Below are positions 37,129-45,557 of a DNA stretch of 64,000 nt, one piece after another. The stretch is from Hyphomicrobiales bacterium (GTDB taxonomy: Bacteria > Pseudomonadota > Alphaproteobacteria > Rhizobiales > Rhizobiaceae). A program made the position numbers and the translations under genes. Where the stretch lies: NCBI GenBank assembly GCA_900473915.1, contig UCNG01000003.1:62001-126000 (forward strand). Direction: 5' to 3'. The notes under the pieces were generated by a model. It was not told where the DNA came from and did not search any database. It was given only the letters and a program-made list of their open reading frames with translations. Within the stretch, counting starts at the first letter, position 1. Every line of letters starts with the position of its first letter.

Positions 37129-37521
37129 GGTCTCAGCCGTCTTTCCTTGGGAGGGGTTAACGGGGTTGCGGCGATGCCTTTTGCCTGAGCACGATCCGTA
37201 TCGAGAACGGTTTCATGCGTTTTAGGATCACGCTCCAGAAGGCACCGGGACACATAGCACCTGCACATAAGGAGTCAATAAACCGATGAGTTTTGGGCAA
37301 TAAACTGTCCGCGACTAATCGATTGAGTAGCGCCGACAGCTTAATTGCAACCACCGAAAAGCCGTTTTTGCACCGATAACGGTGTATGAACGCTCGTATA
37401 TGCCCCTCATTTGTTGCTTATCGGGCAGTCGATTATTACAATCTTTTCAAAGATGCCCGTCCCGCAGGCGCGATTCGATGTCCCTGAATAGGGCTTGCGA
37501 TTGGCATTGGAAAGGACATGG
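37129..37521. other. Divergent intergenic region between tkt and the DUF4164-zapA operon
   Basis: 393 bases. A repeat-like stretch occurs at 37190-37260 (TATCGAGAACGGTTTCATGCGTTTTAGGATCACG), reminiscent of the palindromic repeat family but not matched well. Promoters for both directions must lie here; I cannot define them. No gene seen. Confidence 0.45.
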
Positions 37522-37794
37522 ATGGCACCCGATACGACCCTCAGGCAAGTCTTGGAACGGCTCGAAAAGGCACTCAACGCGCTTGAACAAGCGGTCGATC
37601 TGCGGCTGGACAAGGAAGGCGATTTCGCCGAAGCGGAGGAAGAGGTGCAGCGCATGAATGCGGATCGCAGCCGTCTTGCCCAGGAACTCGATCAGTCCGA
37701 AGCGCGCGCCGAGCGGCTTGAAGCCGCCAACCGGGAGGTTTCGCGCCGTCTCGTGACCGCCATGGAGACAATCCGCGCTGTTCTGGACCGATAG
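37522..37794 (+). CDS. DUF4164 coiled-coil protein
   Basis: 90-aa charged helical protein, TLRQVLERLEKALNALEQAV to LAQELDQSEARAERLEAANR, almost entirely coiled coil. Matches the DUF4164 family, found directly before zapA in Rhizobiales. ATG 37522 is preceded by GGAAAGG; TTG 37495 would extend it by nine residues. It ends nine bases before zapA, so it is in the same operon and is likely a partner in division-site assembly, an inference from position only. Confidence 0.82.
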   Translation: MAPDTTLRQVLERLEKALNALEQAVDLRLDKEGDFAEAEEEVQRMNADRSRLAQELDQSEARAERLEAANREVSRRLVTAMETIRAVLDR

Positions 37795-37803
37795 GAGGCT
37801 ACC

Positions 37804-38169
37804 ATGGCGACCGTTACCGTTACCATCGATGGCAAAGCTTACCGTATGGCCTGCGACGAGGGGCAGGAGGAGCATCTGTCCGGGCTTGCCGACCGCTTCG
37901 ACCAGTATGTGACCCATCTGAAATCGTCCTTCGGGGAAATCGGCGATCTGCGCCTGACCGTCATGGCGGGCATCATGGTGATGGATGAACTGGCCGAGAT
38001 GCAGAAGCGCATCACGGGGCTGGAGAACGAGGCGGAAACGCTGCGCCGCTCGCGTGACGAGGCTTTGGGGCGCGCCGACAGCAACGATGCCGCCCTGACC
38101 GGCTTGCTGACGGAAGTCGCATCGCGCATCGAGCAGGTGGCATCGCGCATTGCGCCGCGAAACAGCTAG
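37804..38169 (+). CDS. zapA: Cell division protein ZapA
   Basis: 121-aa protein. N-terminal ZapA dimer domain VTVTIDGKAYRMACDEGQEE, LADRFDQYVTHLKSSFGEIG, LRLTVMAGIMVMDELAE, then a C-terminal coiled coil. ZapA binds FtsZ and bundles protofilaments at mid-cell. A good AGGAGG-like sequence (TAGGAGGCTACC) precedes ATG 37804. It is followed by the 6S RNA gene, a conserved order in Alpha- and Gammaproteobacteria. Confidence 0.93.
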   Translation: MATVTVTIDGKAYRMACDEGQEEHLSGLADRFDQYVTHLKSSFGEIGDLRLTVMAGIMVMDELAEMQKRITGLENEAETLRRSRDEALGRADSNDAALTGLLTEVASRIEQVASRIAPRNS

Positions 38170-38280
38170 GGTCGGGACCATGATCCTGCCCTGATCGCCG
38201 TCCGGATTTTTCTGAAAAGATTTCCTGTCAAGCCAGCGCAAGCCACTGGCGTTCCCGTCCGGCAGATACTATATTGGCTT

Positions 38281-38438
38281 TTGGCGAACTGCGCTTCCCG
38301 ACAGGTGTAACAGCATCCCCGGGGCCTTATTGATCTCTAAGGGAGCTGTCCCTGTGAAGGCTTGCGGGCTTTCGCATATGGCGCCCACCTACTTTGTAGG
38401 TTCCCGGGATCAATCACTACCATCGGTCGTCGTGGTCG
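38281..38438 (+). ncRNA. ssrS: 6S RNA
   Basis: The sequence between zapA and the folate cyclo-ligase locus shows the alphaproteobacterial 6S pattern: 5' GGCGAACTGCGCTTCCCGAC, a central CCCCGGGGCCTTATTGATCT that mimics an open promoter, CTAAGGGAGCTGTCCC, and a 3' part GGTTCCCGGGATCAATCAC to GGTCGCC that can close a stem with the 5' GGCGA. A -10-like CTATAT lies at 38269-38274, about ten bases before the 5' end. 6S RNA binds the housekeeping RNA polymerase holoenzyme. Ends are estimated to within roughly ten bases. Confidence 0.85.
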
Positions 38439-38538
38439 CCGCTTTCTTCTCTCGATTTGCCGCAGCTCCTCTATGAGCTTGATCTAACGGACAATTTGTT
38501 CGTAAACAGGCGCAAACTCCAACAATTTGCGCTTCCTG

Positions 38539-39534
38539 ATGAAATCTCCCGAAACAGCATCGCCCGTAACATCGGAAAGACTGGCCGTCGCGATACCCGT
38601 CGCATTCGTCTACGGGCTTCTGCTTTATCTCATGATCTGGTCGCGCCATTACATGGACGCGATGCCGGTCATTGCCGGGATGGCGCTGCTGCCGATGGCG
38701 GTTGCGAGCCTTGCTTCCTGCCTGTCCGATCCGCGTGCGCAAAAGAGCCTGTGGCGGCATGTCCGCATGGGGTGGGCTATCATTGCTGGACTCGTCATCA
38801 CCAGCATGGTCCTTTTCCATGAGGCCGGCATTTGCGTGGCCATGGCTGCTCCGTTTTTCATGGTGTTCTCGGCGCTGGGGTCGGCTGTGACCTTGTGGAT
38901 TATCCGGCAGTTTCGCTCGCGGCGTTCGACCACTCTGGTCATTGCGCTGCCGCTGCTTGTGCTGCCCGCCGAACTCCAGATCACTTATGCTCCGCATGAC
39001 AGCTTCGTCACGACAATAGTTGAGATCGCGGCCCCGCCGGAGGTGGTGTGGCGGCAGACGGTCGAGATTCGCAACGTGCGCCCGGAGGAACTGTCGTGGA
39101 CATTCAGCCACGGCATATTGGGCGTGCCGCAGCCGGTCGATGCGCGGCTGGAAGGGAAGGGCGTCGGGGCTGTGCGTCAGCTTCGGTGGACACGTGGGGT
39201 GAACTTTCAGGAAATCGTCACGCGCTGGGAGGAAAACCGGTTGCTGGCATGGGACTTCCGCTTCGGTCCCGGTTCCATCCCGCCCGAGGTGGAAGCGCAT
39301 ATCAAGGTCGACAGCACCTATCTGAAGCTTGCGCAGGGCAACTATAGTCTTGAACCGCTGGCGAACGGCCATACGCGGCTTACGCTGACGACCCATTACC
39401 GGATCGCAACGCCGATCGATTTCTATTGCGACCTGTGGGGCAAACTGTTCCTGAACGACTTCCATGGCGTTGTCTTGAAGGTCATTCGCGACCGTTCCGA
39501 GAAGATCGCTCAAGGGGCAACCGGAGTCACTTGA
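38539..39534 (+). CDS. Membrane protein with C-terminal SRPBCC (START-like) domain
   Basis: 331-aa protein from ATG 38539. The N-terminal third has about four hydrophobic helices (AVAIPVAFVYGLLLYLMIWS, MPVIAGMALLPMAVASLASC, GWAIIAGLVITSMVLFH and two more). The C-terminal half is an SRPBCC/polyketide-cyclase-like domain (FVTTIVEIAAPPEVVWRQTV, LAWDFRFGPGS, HTRLTLTTHYRIATPI). SRPBCC folds bind hydrophobic ligands. The combination is not one I can assign to a function. It sits between the 6S RNA and folate cyclo-ligase genes. The start is uncertain. Confidence 0.75.
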   Translation: MKSPETASPVTSERLAVAIPVAFVYGLLLYLMIWSRHYMDAMPVIAGMALLPMAVASLASCLSDPRAQKSLWRHVRMGWAIIAGLVITSMVLFHEAGICVAMAAPFFMVFSALGSAVTLWIIRQFRSRRSTTLVIALPLLVLPAELQITYAPHDSFVTTIVEIAAPPEVVWRQTVEIRNVRPEELSWTFSHGILGVPQPVDARLEGKGVGAVRQLRWTRGVNFQEIVTRWEENRLLAWDFRFGPGSIPPEVEAHIKVDSTYLKLAQGNYSLEPLANGHTRLTLTTHYRIATPIDFYCDLWGKLFLNDFHGVVLKVIRDRSEKIAQGATGVT

Positions 39535-39594
39535 CGGATTGTCATATTGCGGTTCCACTGCATGACGAAACACGGCAGCAGGGAGTGGCTTGGA

Positions 39595-40191
39595 ATGACG
39601 GCAGCGGAGCGCGATCCCATTCAAAAGCAGGAACTCAGGCGCAGGGTTCTGGCGATTCGCGATGCGCTTGATCCCCGCTTTCATTACGAGGCCTCACTGG
39701 CGGCTGCGAAAATCGGCGAAGCCGCAATCGATGTTCCCAAGGGTACATTGATCGCGGGCTATTGGCCGATCCGGTCTGAAATCGATCCGCGCCCGCTCTT
39801 GTCGGCCTTTCGCGCCAGGGGCGCACGGCTCTGTCTCCCCGTCGTTCTGGACAAGGAAACGATTGCCTTTCGTGAATATCTGCCGGATGCCGAGCTGGTG
39901 CAGACCGGCTTCGGCACTATGGGCCCGGGAGACGATGCGCCGGTGGTCGATCCGGCGATCATGCTGATGCCGCTTGCGGGCTTCGACCAGCGCGGGCATC
40001 GGCTCGGCTACGGCGCCGGGCATTACGACCGCGCGCTGGCGCGTTTCACGCAGCGCGGCTTGCAGCCGCTTCTGATCGGCATGGCCTTCGACTGTCAGGA
40101 AGTCGAGCATGTGCCCGATGAGTCGCATGATATCGCGCTCAACCAGATCTTGACTGAAAGCGGCTTGCGTTCGCTTGGCGCAGGTTTATAA
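39595..40191 (+). CDS. 5-formyltetrahydrofolate cyclo-ligase
   Basis: 198-aa enzyme converting 5-formyl-THF to 5,10-methenyl-THF with ATP. Motifs: IAGYWPIRSEIDPRPLL, MLMPLAGFDQRGHRLGYGAGHYDRAL (ATP/folate loop; here only the family pattern is cited in part) and FDCQEVEHVPDESHDIALN. In many bacteria this gene (ygfA/fau) is transcribed with 6S RNA. ATG 39595 has GGAG nine bases upstream, so the earlier in-frame ATGs (39547, 39562) are less likely. Confidence 0.92.
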   Translation: MTAAERDPIQKQELRRRVLAIRDALDPRFHYEASLAAAKIGEAAIDVPKGTLIAGYWPIRSEIDPRPLLSAFRARGARLCLPVVLDKETIAFREYLPDAELVQTGFGTMGPGDDAPVVDPAIMLMPLAGFDQRGHRLGYGAGHYDRALARFTQRGLQPLLIGMAFDCQEVEHVPDESHDIALNQILTESGLRSLGAGL

Positions 40192-40200
40192 GGCGGTTTC

Positions 40201-41025
40201 ATGAGATTGCTTTTTCTTGGTGATATGGTGGGCCGGTCGGGCCGCACCGCAGTATATGAAAAACTGCCAGGGCTGATTTCCGATCTGAAGCTGGATTTCG
40301 TCATCGTCAACGGCGAGAACGCCGCGGGCGGATTCGGCATTACCGAAGAGATTTTCCACGACACCATCCGTGCCGGTGCCGACGTGGTGACGACCGGTAA
40401 CCACGTCTGGGATCAGCGCGAGGCGCTGGATTTCTCCCGCCGCGAGGATCGCTTCCTGCGCCCGGCAAATTTTCCGAAAGGCACGGCCGGAAAAGGCGAG
40501 GGACTTTATATCGCCAAAAACGGCGCGCGCGTTCTGGTGTCGAATGTGATGGGCCGCGTGTTCATGCATCCCGATCTCGACGATCCGTTCATCGCGGCCG
40601 AGAAAATTCTGGAAGCCTGTCCGCTCGGTGAGCAGGCCGATGCCGTCTTTTTCGATTTCCATGCCGAAGCGACGAGTGAAAAGCAGTGTTTCGGTCATTT
40701 TGTCGATGGTCGCGCCAGCGCGGTTGTCGGCACCCATACGCATGTGCCGACGGCAGATTGCCAGATATTGCGCAATGGCACGGCCTATATGTCGGATGCG
40801 GGCATGTGCGGCGATTATGATTCATCGCTCGGCATGGACAAGGAAGAGCCGCTCAACCGTTTCCTGTCGAAAGTGCCGAAAGGACGTTTCGAGGCGGCCA
40901 ATGGTCCGGCGACTGTCTGCGGCGTTGGCATAGAGATTTCGGACCGTACAGGGCTGGCCGAAAAGGCTGCTCCCCTGCGCATCGGTCCTCATCTGGAAGA
41001 AACTGTTCCGGCGTTCTGGCGATAA
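40201..41025 (+). CDS. YmdB-type metallophosphoesterase
   Basis: 274-aa phosphodiesterase. Metal ligands: FLGDMVGRSGRTAVYEKLP, NGENAAGGFGITEE, TGNHVWDQREALDF, DFHAEATSEKQ and VGTHTHVPTADC. The YmdB/TIGR00282 family hydrolyses cyclic nucleotides (2',3'-cNMP or cAMP) and influences biofilm and RNA turnover in Bacillus. It starts nine bases after the folate cyclo-ligase stop, giving an operon of these two. Confidence 0.92.
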   Translation: MRLLFLGDMVGRSGRTAVYEKLPGLISDLKLDFVIVNGENAAGGFGITEEIFHDTIRAGADVVTTGNHVWDQREALDFSRREDRFLRPANFPKGTAGKGEGLYIAKNGARVLVSNVMGRVFMHPDLDDPFIAAEKILEACPLGEQADAVFFDFHAEATSEKQCFGHFVDGRASAVVGTHTHVPTADCQILRNGTAYMSDAGMCGDYDSSLGMDKEEPLNRFLSKVPKGRFEAANGPATVCGVGIEISDRTGLAEKAAPLRIGPHLEETVPAFWR

Positions 41026-41163
41026 CGTCTTATTTTCAGTTGAAGCATGATGTTATCTGCTGGCGGCCCTCTATTGTCGTCCGGCAGCTTTTTGCCCGTT
41101 GAACGGGCTTTTCGCGTTCCTATCTCCTTGCAACGAGTTTTTTTTGCAAGGGGACGCCGCCTG

Positions 41164-41910
41164 ATGGATTTTCTTACCGAGTATCTGGGATTTCTTTCGA
41201 CCCCCGCCGGCTGGGCCGCGCTGGTTACGCTGGTGACGATGGAAGTCGTCCTCGGTATCGACAATCTGATCTTTATCTCGATCCTCACCAACAAGCTCCC
41301 CGCTTCGCAGCAGGCGCGTGCGCGGCGCATCGGTATCGGTGCGGCGCTCATTCTGCGTCTGGCGCTTCTTTTCACCATCTCGATCATCGTCCAGCTCAAG
41401 GCCCCGATTTTCGAGGCGTTCGGTCACGGCTTCTCATGGCGCGATATCATCCTGATTGCCGGCGGCCTGTTTCTGGTCTGGAAGGCGACCAAGGAAATTC
41501 ACCACACGGTCGATCCCGATGACGGCAAGGAAAATATCGGCGGCAAGGTGGCGCAGCTCACCATGGGCGCCGCCATCGTGCAGATCCTCATTCTCGATCT
41601 GGTTTTCTCGGTCGATTCGATCATCACCGCCGTCGGCATGACCGACGAGATCGCCATCATGGTCATTGCCGTGGTCGCGGCCGTCACCGTCATGCTGCTC
41701 GCAGCCGATCCGCTGTCGCGCTTCATCGCGGCCAACCCGACCATCGTCATGCTGGCGCTGGGCTTCCTGCTGATGATTGGCATGACGCTGATAGCCGACG
41801 GTTTCGGCTTCCATGTGCCGAAGGGCTATATCTATGCGGCCATGGGCTTTTCGGCGCTGGTCGAGGCGCTCAACATGCTGGCGCGGCGAAAGCGCAAGAG
41901 CCAGCAGTAA
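41164..41910 (+). CDS. TerC-family integral membrane protein (YgdQ-like)
   Basis: 248-aa membrane protein with about seven helices. The TerC signature acidic residues lie in [19 protein letters not shown] and [20 protein letters not shown], which form a possible metal site. Recent work links TerC proteins to manganese export coupled to secretion. ATG 41164 has AAGGGGA ten bases upstream; the frame to 41047 adds a non-membrane stretch and is rejected. A bidirectional terminator follows. Confidence 0.9.
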   Translation: MDFLTEYLGFLSTPAGWAALVTLVTMEVVLGIDNLIFISILTNKLPASQQARARRIGIGAALILRLALLFTISIIVQLKAPIFEAFGHGFSWRDIILIAGGLFLVWKATKEIHHTVDPDDGKENIGGKVAQLTMGAAIVQILILDLVFSVDSIITAVGMTDEIAIMVIAVVAAVTVMLLAADPLSRFIAANPTIVMLALGFLLMIGMTLIADGFGFHVPKGYIYAAMGFSALVEALNMLARRKRKSQQ

Positions 41911-41920
41911 GGTTCTGCAA

Positions 41921-41958
41921 AAAGGCCACCCATCTCATGCCGGGCTGGGTGGCCTTGT
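41921..41958. terminator. Bidirectional terminator between terC-like gene and DUF1284 gene
   Basis: AAAAAGGCCACCCA ... TGGGTGGCCTTGTTATTTT, a 9-bp stem (41924-41932 with 41946-41954), A/T-rich on both sides. It covers the final codons of the DUF1284 gene. Confidence 0.8.
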
Positions 41959-42384
41959 TATTTTAACGCCGTGAAACTGGTCTGTTGTGGCAATTCGCGT
42001 GCAGAGGTCCGACCATTCGCAACCCTCGCAGGCTTTGCGCAATGTGCCTTTTGCAAATGCACGGCGCAACGCGGCAAGCCGCTCCGCGTCAAGATCGAAT
42101 GCGTTTTGCGTGGAAAGCGTCTGGCCGAAAAGTTCGCCCACTGCCTCCATCGCAAGCCGGTCGCGTATCCGGACACTTGTTTCGTAGCAATGGCAATTGC
42201 CCTCGGCACCCCCGCAGAGCAGGGGCGCACAGATGTCATCCGGGCCATCGACCAGAAAAATATCTTCTCCCTGGCTCAGCCGCCCGGCAATCGCGTCGTA
42301 GTTTTCCACGAAAGCCGGGCTGTAGCCCTTGCCGACATAAGTCAGCATGCAAAGAAGATGATGGCCACGCAGACGTATGGTCAC
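41935..42384 (-). CDS. DUF1284 cysteine-rich protein
   Basis: 149-aa protein, TIRLRGHHLLCMLTYVGKGY at the start and several paired cysteines: CAPLLCGG, CHCYE, CEGCEWSDLC. The pattern resembles an iron-sulfur or zinc site; DUF1284 is listed as possibly iron-sulfur binding. The start is a GTG that overlaps the bioY stop (GTGA), so it is translated with bioY and under BioR control. Function unknown; a link to biotin use is inferred from position only. Confidence 0.85.
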   Translation of the reverse strand: MTIRLRGHHLLCMLTYVGKGYSPAFVENYDAIAGRLSQGEDIFLVDGPDDICAPLLCGGAEGNCHCYETSVRIRDRLAMEAVGELFGQTLSTQNAFDLDAERLAALRRAFAKGTLRKACEGCEWSDLCTRIATTDQFHGVKITRPPSPA

Positions 42385-42950
42385 CGGTTCGGTGCTGCCG
42401 CCTTGAGGATCGCAGCGCCGAGGGCCGACTTGATAAGGCCGCCGACGAGGAAGGGCGTCACGCCGAAGGCGATGGCCTTTTCGGCGCCGATGATGCTGGC
42501 GAGCCAGGCCGCGCCAATGGCAAGGCAGATCACATTGGCTGCAAGGAACGAAACAAAGGCGAGACCGACGCGGTTACCGTTCCAGCCACGTTCTGCCAGA
42601 TAGCCGGTGAGGGCAGCGATGATCGGGAAGGACGCGAGATAGCCAGCGGTCGGGCCTGCAAAATGCGCGATGCCGCCCGCGCCGCCAGCCAGAACCGGCA
42701 GGCCCATCATGGCTTCGCCGAGCCAGGCCAGAACCGTGGCCATGCCAAGACGCCAGCCATAGAGCGCGCCGATCAGCGGAACGATCAGAGTCTGCAGCGT
42801 GATCGGAACCGGGATCATCGGAACTTCGATTTGCGATGAGACAGCGAGAACCAGCGTGCCGAATGCAACGGCCGCAAGGCGCATTGCAGGGGAGCGGGCT
42901 TCCAGATTAAGCGGGCTGAAGGATGGGCGCGTCTGAGTGATGGTGGTCAT
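42381..42950 (-). CDS. bioY: Biotin transporter substrate-binding component BioY
   Basis: 189-aa membrane protein, about six helices, with the BioY pattern (MIPVPITLQTLIVPLIGALY, WLGEAMMGLPVLAGGAGGIA, FAGPTAGYLASFPIIAALTG). BioY is the S-component of an energy-coupling factor importer and can act alone at low rate. A BioR box lies 13 bases upstream, so it is repressed when biotin is sufficient. No bioM or bioN is in this window. Confidence 0.95.
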   Translation of the reverse strand: MTTITQTRPSFSPLNLEARSPAMRLAAVAFGTLVLAVSSQIEVPMIPVPITLQTLIVPLIGALYGWRLGMATVLAWLGEAMMGLPVLAGGAGGIAHFAGPTAGYLASFPIIAALTGYLAERGWNGNRVGLAFVSFLAANVICLAIGAAWLASIIGAEKAIAFGVTPFLVGGLIKSALGAAILKAAAPNR

Positions 42951-42962
42951 GGTTTCCTCAAA

Positions 42963-42972
42963 TTATAGATAA
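42963..42972. promoter_or_regulatory. BioR operator of bioY
   Basis: TTATAGATAA exactly matches the known alphaproteobacterial BioR box, 13 bases upstream of the bioY start. Confidence 0.85.
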
Positions 42973-43142
42973 AATTGAGATTCGATCTATATCTTTTTAA
43001 AGCTCCTGACGATAAACGCAAGAGGCGGAACAAAAAGCACTCCGCATGGCGGTGCAAGTTCTACGCGAAAGCCGTTCCCGCCGCCTGAAATCTGCGTGCG
43101 GAATCGAAGTTGGTTAAGGCGGGATTGCAGGGTGCGATGGTG

Positions 43143-43823
43143 TCAGCCGACGATCGCGAACGAATCGCGCGTCTTGCCCGAAGCTGTCTTGACCGGACGG
43201 TGTCCGATCCATTGCACGTGCCGGGCGAGGATCGTGGCGGCGCTGTCGACATCGTTCTGGCGCAGTGCCTGCAATATGGCGCGATGGTCGTGGTCGGTGC
43301 GGGCTTCCCATTCCGAACGCCACGTGGCGAAAAGAAACCGTGCGCTGGCGGCATGAAGATCATCGATGGCAGCGAGCAGGCGCGGCATTTTGCACGGTTC
43401 GAGGATGAGCCGGTGGAAGCGGCGGTTGGCATCTTCCCAGCTTCGAACGTCGCGAGACTTGTCGCCTTCAAGCGTTGCCTGTTCGGCAGCATCGAGCGTT
43501 GCCTGCGTGATGTGCGGTGCGGCATGGCGCAGCGCCAGAACCTCCAGCGCGGCCCGCATTTCCGCCACTTCCCTGATCTCGCTGATATCGAAGGACGCGA
43601 CACGAACGCCGCGCCGCGGTTCCGACACAGCGAGGCCTTGAGCCTCCAGTCGCCGGAACGCTTCGCGGACCGGCACATGGCTGGTCTCGAATTCTTCGGC
43701 AATGTGATCTTGTCGCAGTTTTGTGCCGGGTTCGATCTCGCCCGCAATGATGCGGTCGGCAAGGATACGGCTGATGCGGGCTGCGATGGTTTCGCCGGGA
43801 GTGTTCTGGGCAAGCTGAATCAT
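43143..43823 (-). CDS. bioR: GntR-family biotin repressor BioR
   Basis: 226-aa regulator with a GntR winged helix (GTKLRQDHIAEEFETSHVPV, REAFRRLEAQGLAVSEPRRG) and an FCD-type C-terminal helical domain (AALEVLALRHAAPHITQA, FHRLILEPCKMPRLLAAIDD). In Brucella and Agrobacterium BioR represses biotin synthesis and uptake genes. Identity is supported by a BioR box four bases before its own start (autoregulation) and another before bioY downstream. Confidence 0.9.
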   Translation of the reverse strand: MIQLAQNTPGETIAARISRILADRIIAGEIEPGTKLRQDHIAEEFETSHVPVREAFRRLEAQGLAVSEPRRGVRVASFDISEIREVAEMRAALEVLALRHAAPHITQATLDAAEQATLEGDKSRDVRSWEDANRRFHRLILEPCKMPRLLAAIDDLHAASARFLFATWRSEWEARTDHDHRAILQALRQNDVDSAATILARHVQWIGHRPVKTASGKTRDSFAIVG

Positions 43824-43827
43824 GAAT

Positions 43828-43837
43828 TTATAGATAA
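43828..43837. promoter_or_regulatory. BioR operator of bioR
   Basis: A second exact TTATAGATAA, four bases upstream of the bioR start, placing it over the ribosome binding region and consistent with autorepression. Confidence 0.85.
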
Positions 43838-44049
43838 TCTGCTTTGCCGGGCGGGTCGAGCGATATTGCCTTTATTGACAGAGATTCGAGGGCAGCGGCG
43901 CTTTTGCTGGACGAATGGGCCTGAATTCCTTATAACGCGGCCATTCTGCACGGAAAGCACTGTGGCCCGACATGCGGCCCTTCTCTGCTTGATCTCTGTT
44001 TCATGCGTGACGCTTCCGTGCGCAGCATTTTAAACAGAACAGGGGTGCC

Positions 44050-44796
44050 ATGGCCGGCCATTCACAGTTTAAGAATATCATGCACCGCAAGGGCCGTCAG
44101 GATGCGGTGCGGTCGAAAATGTTTTCCAAGCTTGGGCGCGAAATCACCGTCGCCGCCAAGCAGGGTTTGCCTGACCCTGCGATGAACCCGCGCCTGCGTC
44201 TGGCGATCCAGAACGCCAAGGCGCAGTCCATGCCGAAGGACAATATCGAACGCGCCATCAAGAAGGCCGCCGGCAATGACGGCGAGAATTATGATGAAGT
44301 GCGCTACGAGGGTCGCGGCCCGGGCGGCGTGTCGGTTATCGTGGAAGCGCTGACGGACAACCGCAACCGCACGGCATCCAACGTGCGCGCAGCCTTCACC
44401 AAGTCGGGCGGCGCACTGGGCGAAACCGGTTCGGTGTCCTTCATGTTCGACCGCGTTGGCGAAATCATCTACAAGGCCGCTGTCGGCGACGCCGACAAGG
44501 TCATGGAAGCGGCGATTGAAGCCGGTGCCGACGATGTGCAGTCCGGCGAAGAAGAACACGTCATCATCTGCGCCTTCGAGGATATCGGCGACGTGTCGAA
44601 GGCTCTGGAAGCTTCGCTCGGCGAAGCCGAATCGATCAAGACGATCTGGAAGCCGCAGACCAATACCGAGCTGGATGAGGAAAAGGCCCGTTCGGTTCTC
44701 AAGCTTCTCAACGTGCTCGAAGACGATGACGACGTGCAGAACGTCTACACCAACTTCGAAGTCAGCGACGAAGTCATGGAAAAGCTGAGCGCCTGA
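44050..44796 (+). CDS. YebC/PmpR-family protein (TACO1-like)
   Basis: 248-aa protein with the classical N-terminus [40 protein letters not shown] and [18 protein letters not shown]. YebC proteins are described as transcription regulators and more recently as translation factors easing polyproline stalling, which would fit with efp in the same window. Full length. ACAGGGGTGCC precedes the start. A terminator follows at 44821. Confidence 0.94.
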   Translation: MAGHSQFKNIMHRKGRQDAVRSKMFSKLGREITVAAKQGLPDPAMNPRLRLAIQNAKAQSMPKDNIERAIKKAAGNDGENYDEVRYEGRGPGGVSVIVEALTDNRNRTASNVRAAFTKSGGALGETGSVSFMFDRVGEIIYKAAVGDADKVMEAAIEAGADDVQSGEEEHVIICAFEDIGDVSKALEASLGEAESIKTIWKPQTNTELDEEKARSVLKLLNVLEDDDDVQNVYTNFEVSDEVMEKLSA

Positions 44797-44820
44797 TTTC
44801 TGACGCTCACGGATTTTCGA

Positions 44821-44850
44821 AACTCCCGGCTTGTCCGGGAGTTTTTTATT
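44821..44850 (+). terminator. Rho-independent terminator of yebC
   Basis: AACTCCCGG-CTTGT-CCGGGAGTTTTTTATT; it overlaps the first bases downstream of the convergent ATPase gene. Confidence 0.85.
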
Positions 44851-45448
44851 GCGCGTTATTCTTGTCGGCAAACCGCTGCAACAGTTCTTCGTACAAGCAG
44901 TCCAGCGCTTTTCGATCAGCGACATTCACCAGTTTTATCCCGTGCTGCCGTGCGGCAGCCTCCAGCTCGACAATGTCACGGAGCGAACGTTCGATGAATC
45001 GGTCAATGGCGGTGCGAGTATGGGCATCGGCATGATCATAATCCGCCTCACGGCATATTCTGTCGCGCAGGAAGCCTGCCTCGGCATGAAGGAAGATGCT
45101 GACTGTCGATGTCGGCGCAAGGTCCGCGACATATTCCGGGCGCAGCGCCGAGCCTTCGAGGATGAAACCCCTGTGGGTACGGTGCATGTCCTCGATTCTC
45201 CTTTGCAGGAGAGGCCACATGTTCGCGTGATGAACTTTCAGGAACCAATGAATGGTTTCGGGTGAAAGGGATGTGTAAAATTCCATGACGGCGGGCGGAG
45301 GCGAGGGCCAGGGGCGACCCGGATGGCGCGCAAGCCGGTCGGTGGAATCAAGATGCCATCCAAGGGCGTTCGCCAGCTTTTCCGCGAATGTGGTTTTCCC
45401 GACATGCGATGTTCCGGCAATCAACAGGCTGCCTTGCGCTTGTTCCAT
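44846..45448 (-). CDS. P-loop ATP-binding protein (kinase-like)
   Basis: 200-aa protein with Walker A GTSHVGKTTFAEKLA, an Asp pair in HLDSTDRLARHPG, and an acid/hydrophobic strand FILEGSALRPEYV, the layout of small nucleotide or shikimate-type kinases (AAA_33 group). The C-terminus ELEAAARQHGIKLVNVAD resembles other members. Substrate unknown. ATG 45448 (MEQAQGSLLIAGT) is the natural start; the frame to 45547 runs into the rpmE terminator. Confidence 0.8.
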   Translation of the reverse strand: MEQAQGSLLIAGTSHVGKTTFAEKLANALGWHLDSTDRLARHPGRPWPSPPPAVMEFYTSLSPETIHWFLKVHHANMWPLLQRRIEDMHRTHRGFILEGSALRPEYVADLAPTSTVSIFLHAEAGFLRDRICREADYDHADAHTRTAIDRFIERSLRDIVELEAAARQHGIKLVNVADRKALDCLYEELLQRFADKNNAQ

Positions 45449-45512
45449 TGTGCTTTCCGCTGCAAAAGAACAGAAATACAGGGCGCTGCCGGTCTTCGCA
45501 AATTCAGGCAAT

Positions 45513-45540
45513 AAAAAACCCCGCCGAAGCGGGGCTTTTT
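45513..45540 (-). terminator. Rho-independent terminator of rpmE
   Basis: On the minus strand AAAAAGCCCCGC-TTCG-GCGGGGTTTTTT: strong stem with UUCG loop and T-run, 18 bases after the rpmE stop. Confidence 0.9.
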
Positions 45541-45557
45541 GAACCATGCAAACCGGA

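Noticed and set aside
44062-44925. Long reverse-strand open frame opposite yebC, and many similar long frames opposite pyk, gap, tkt, ruvB, tolB and others
   Set aside because: These are shadows of high-GC genes: they lie fully opposite well-recognised proteins, have His/Arg-rich composition and no ribosome binding sites.
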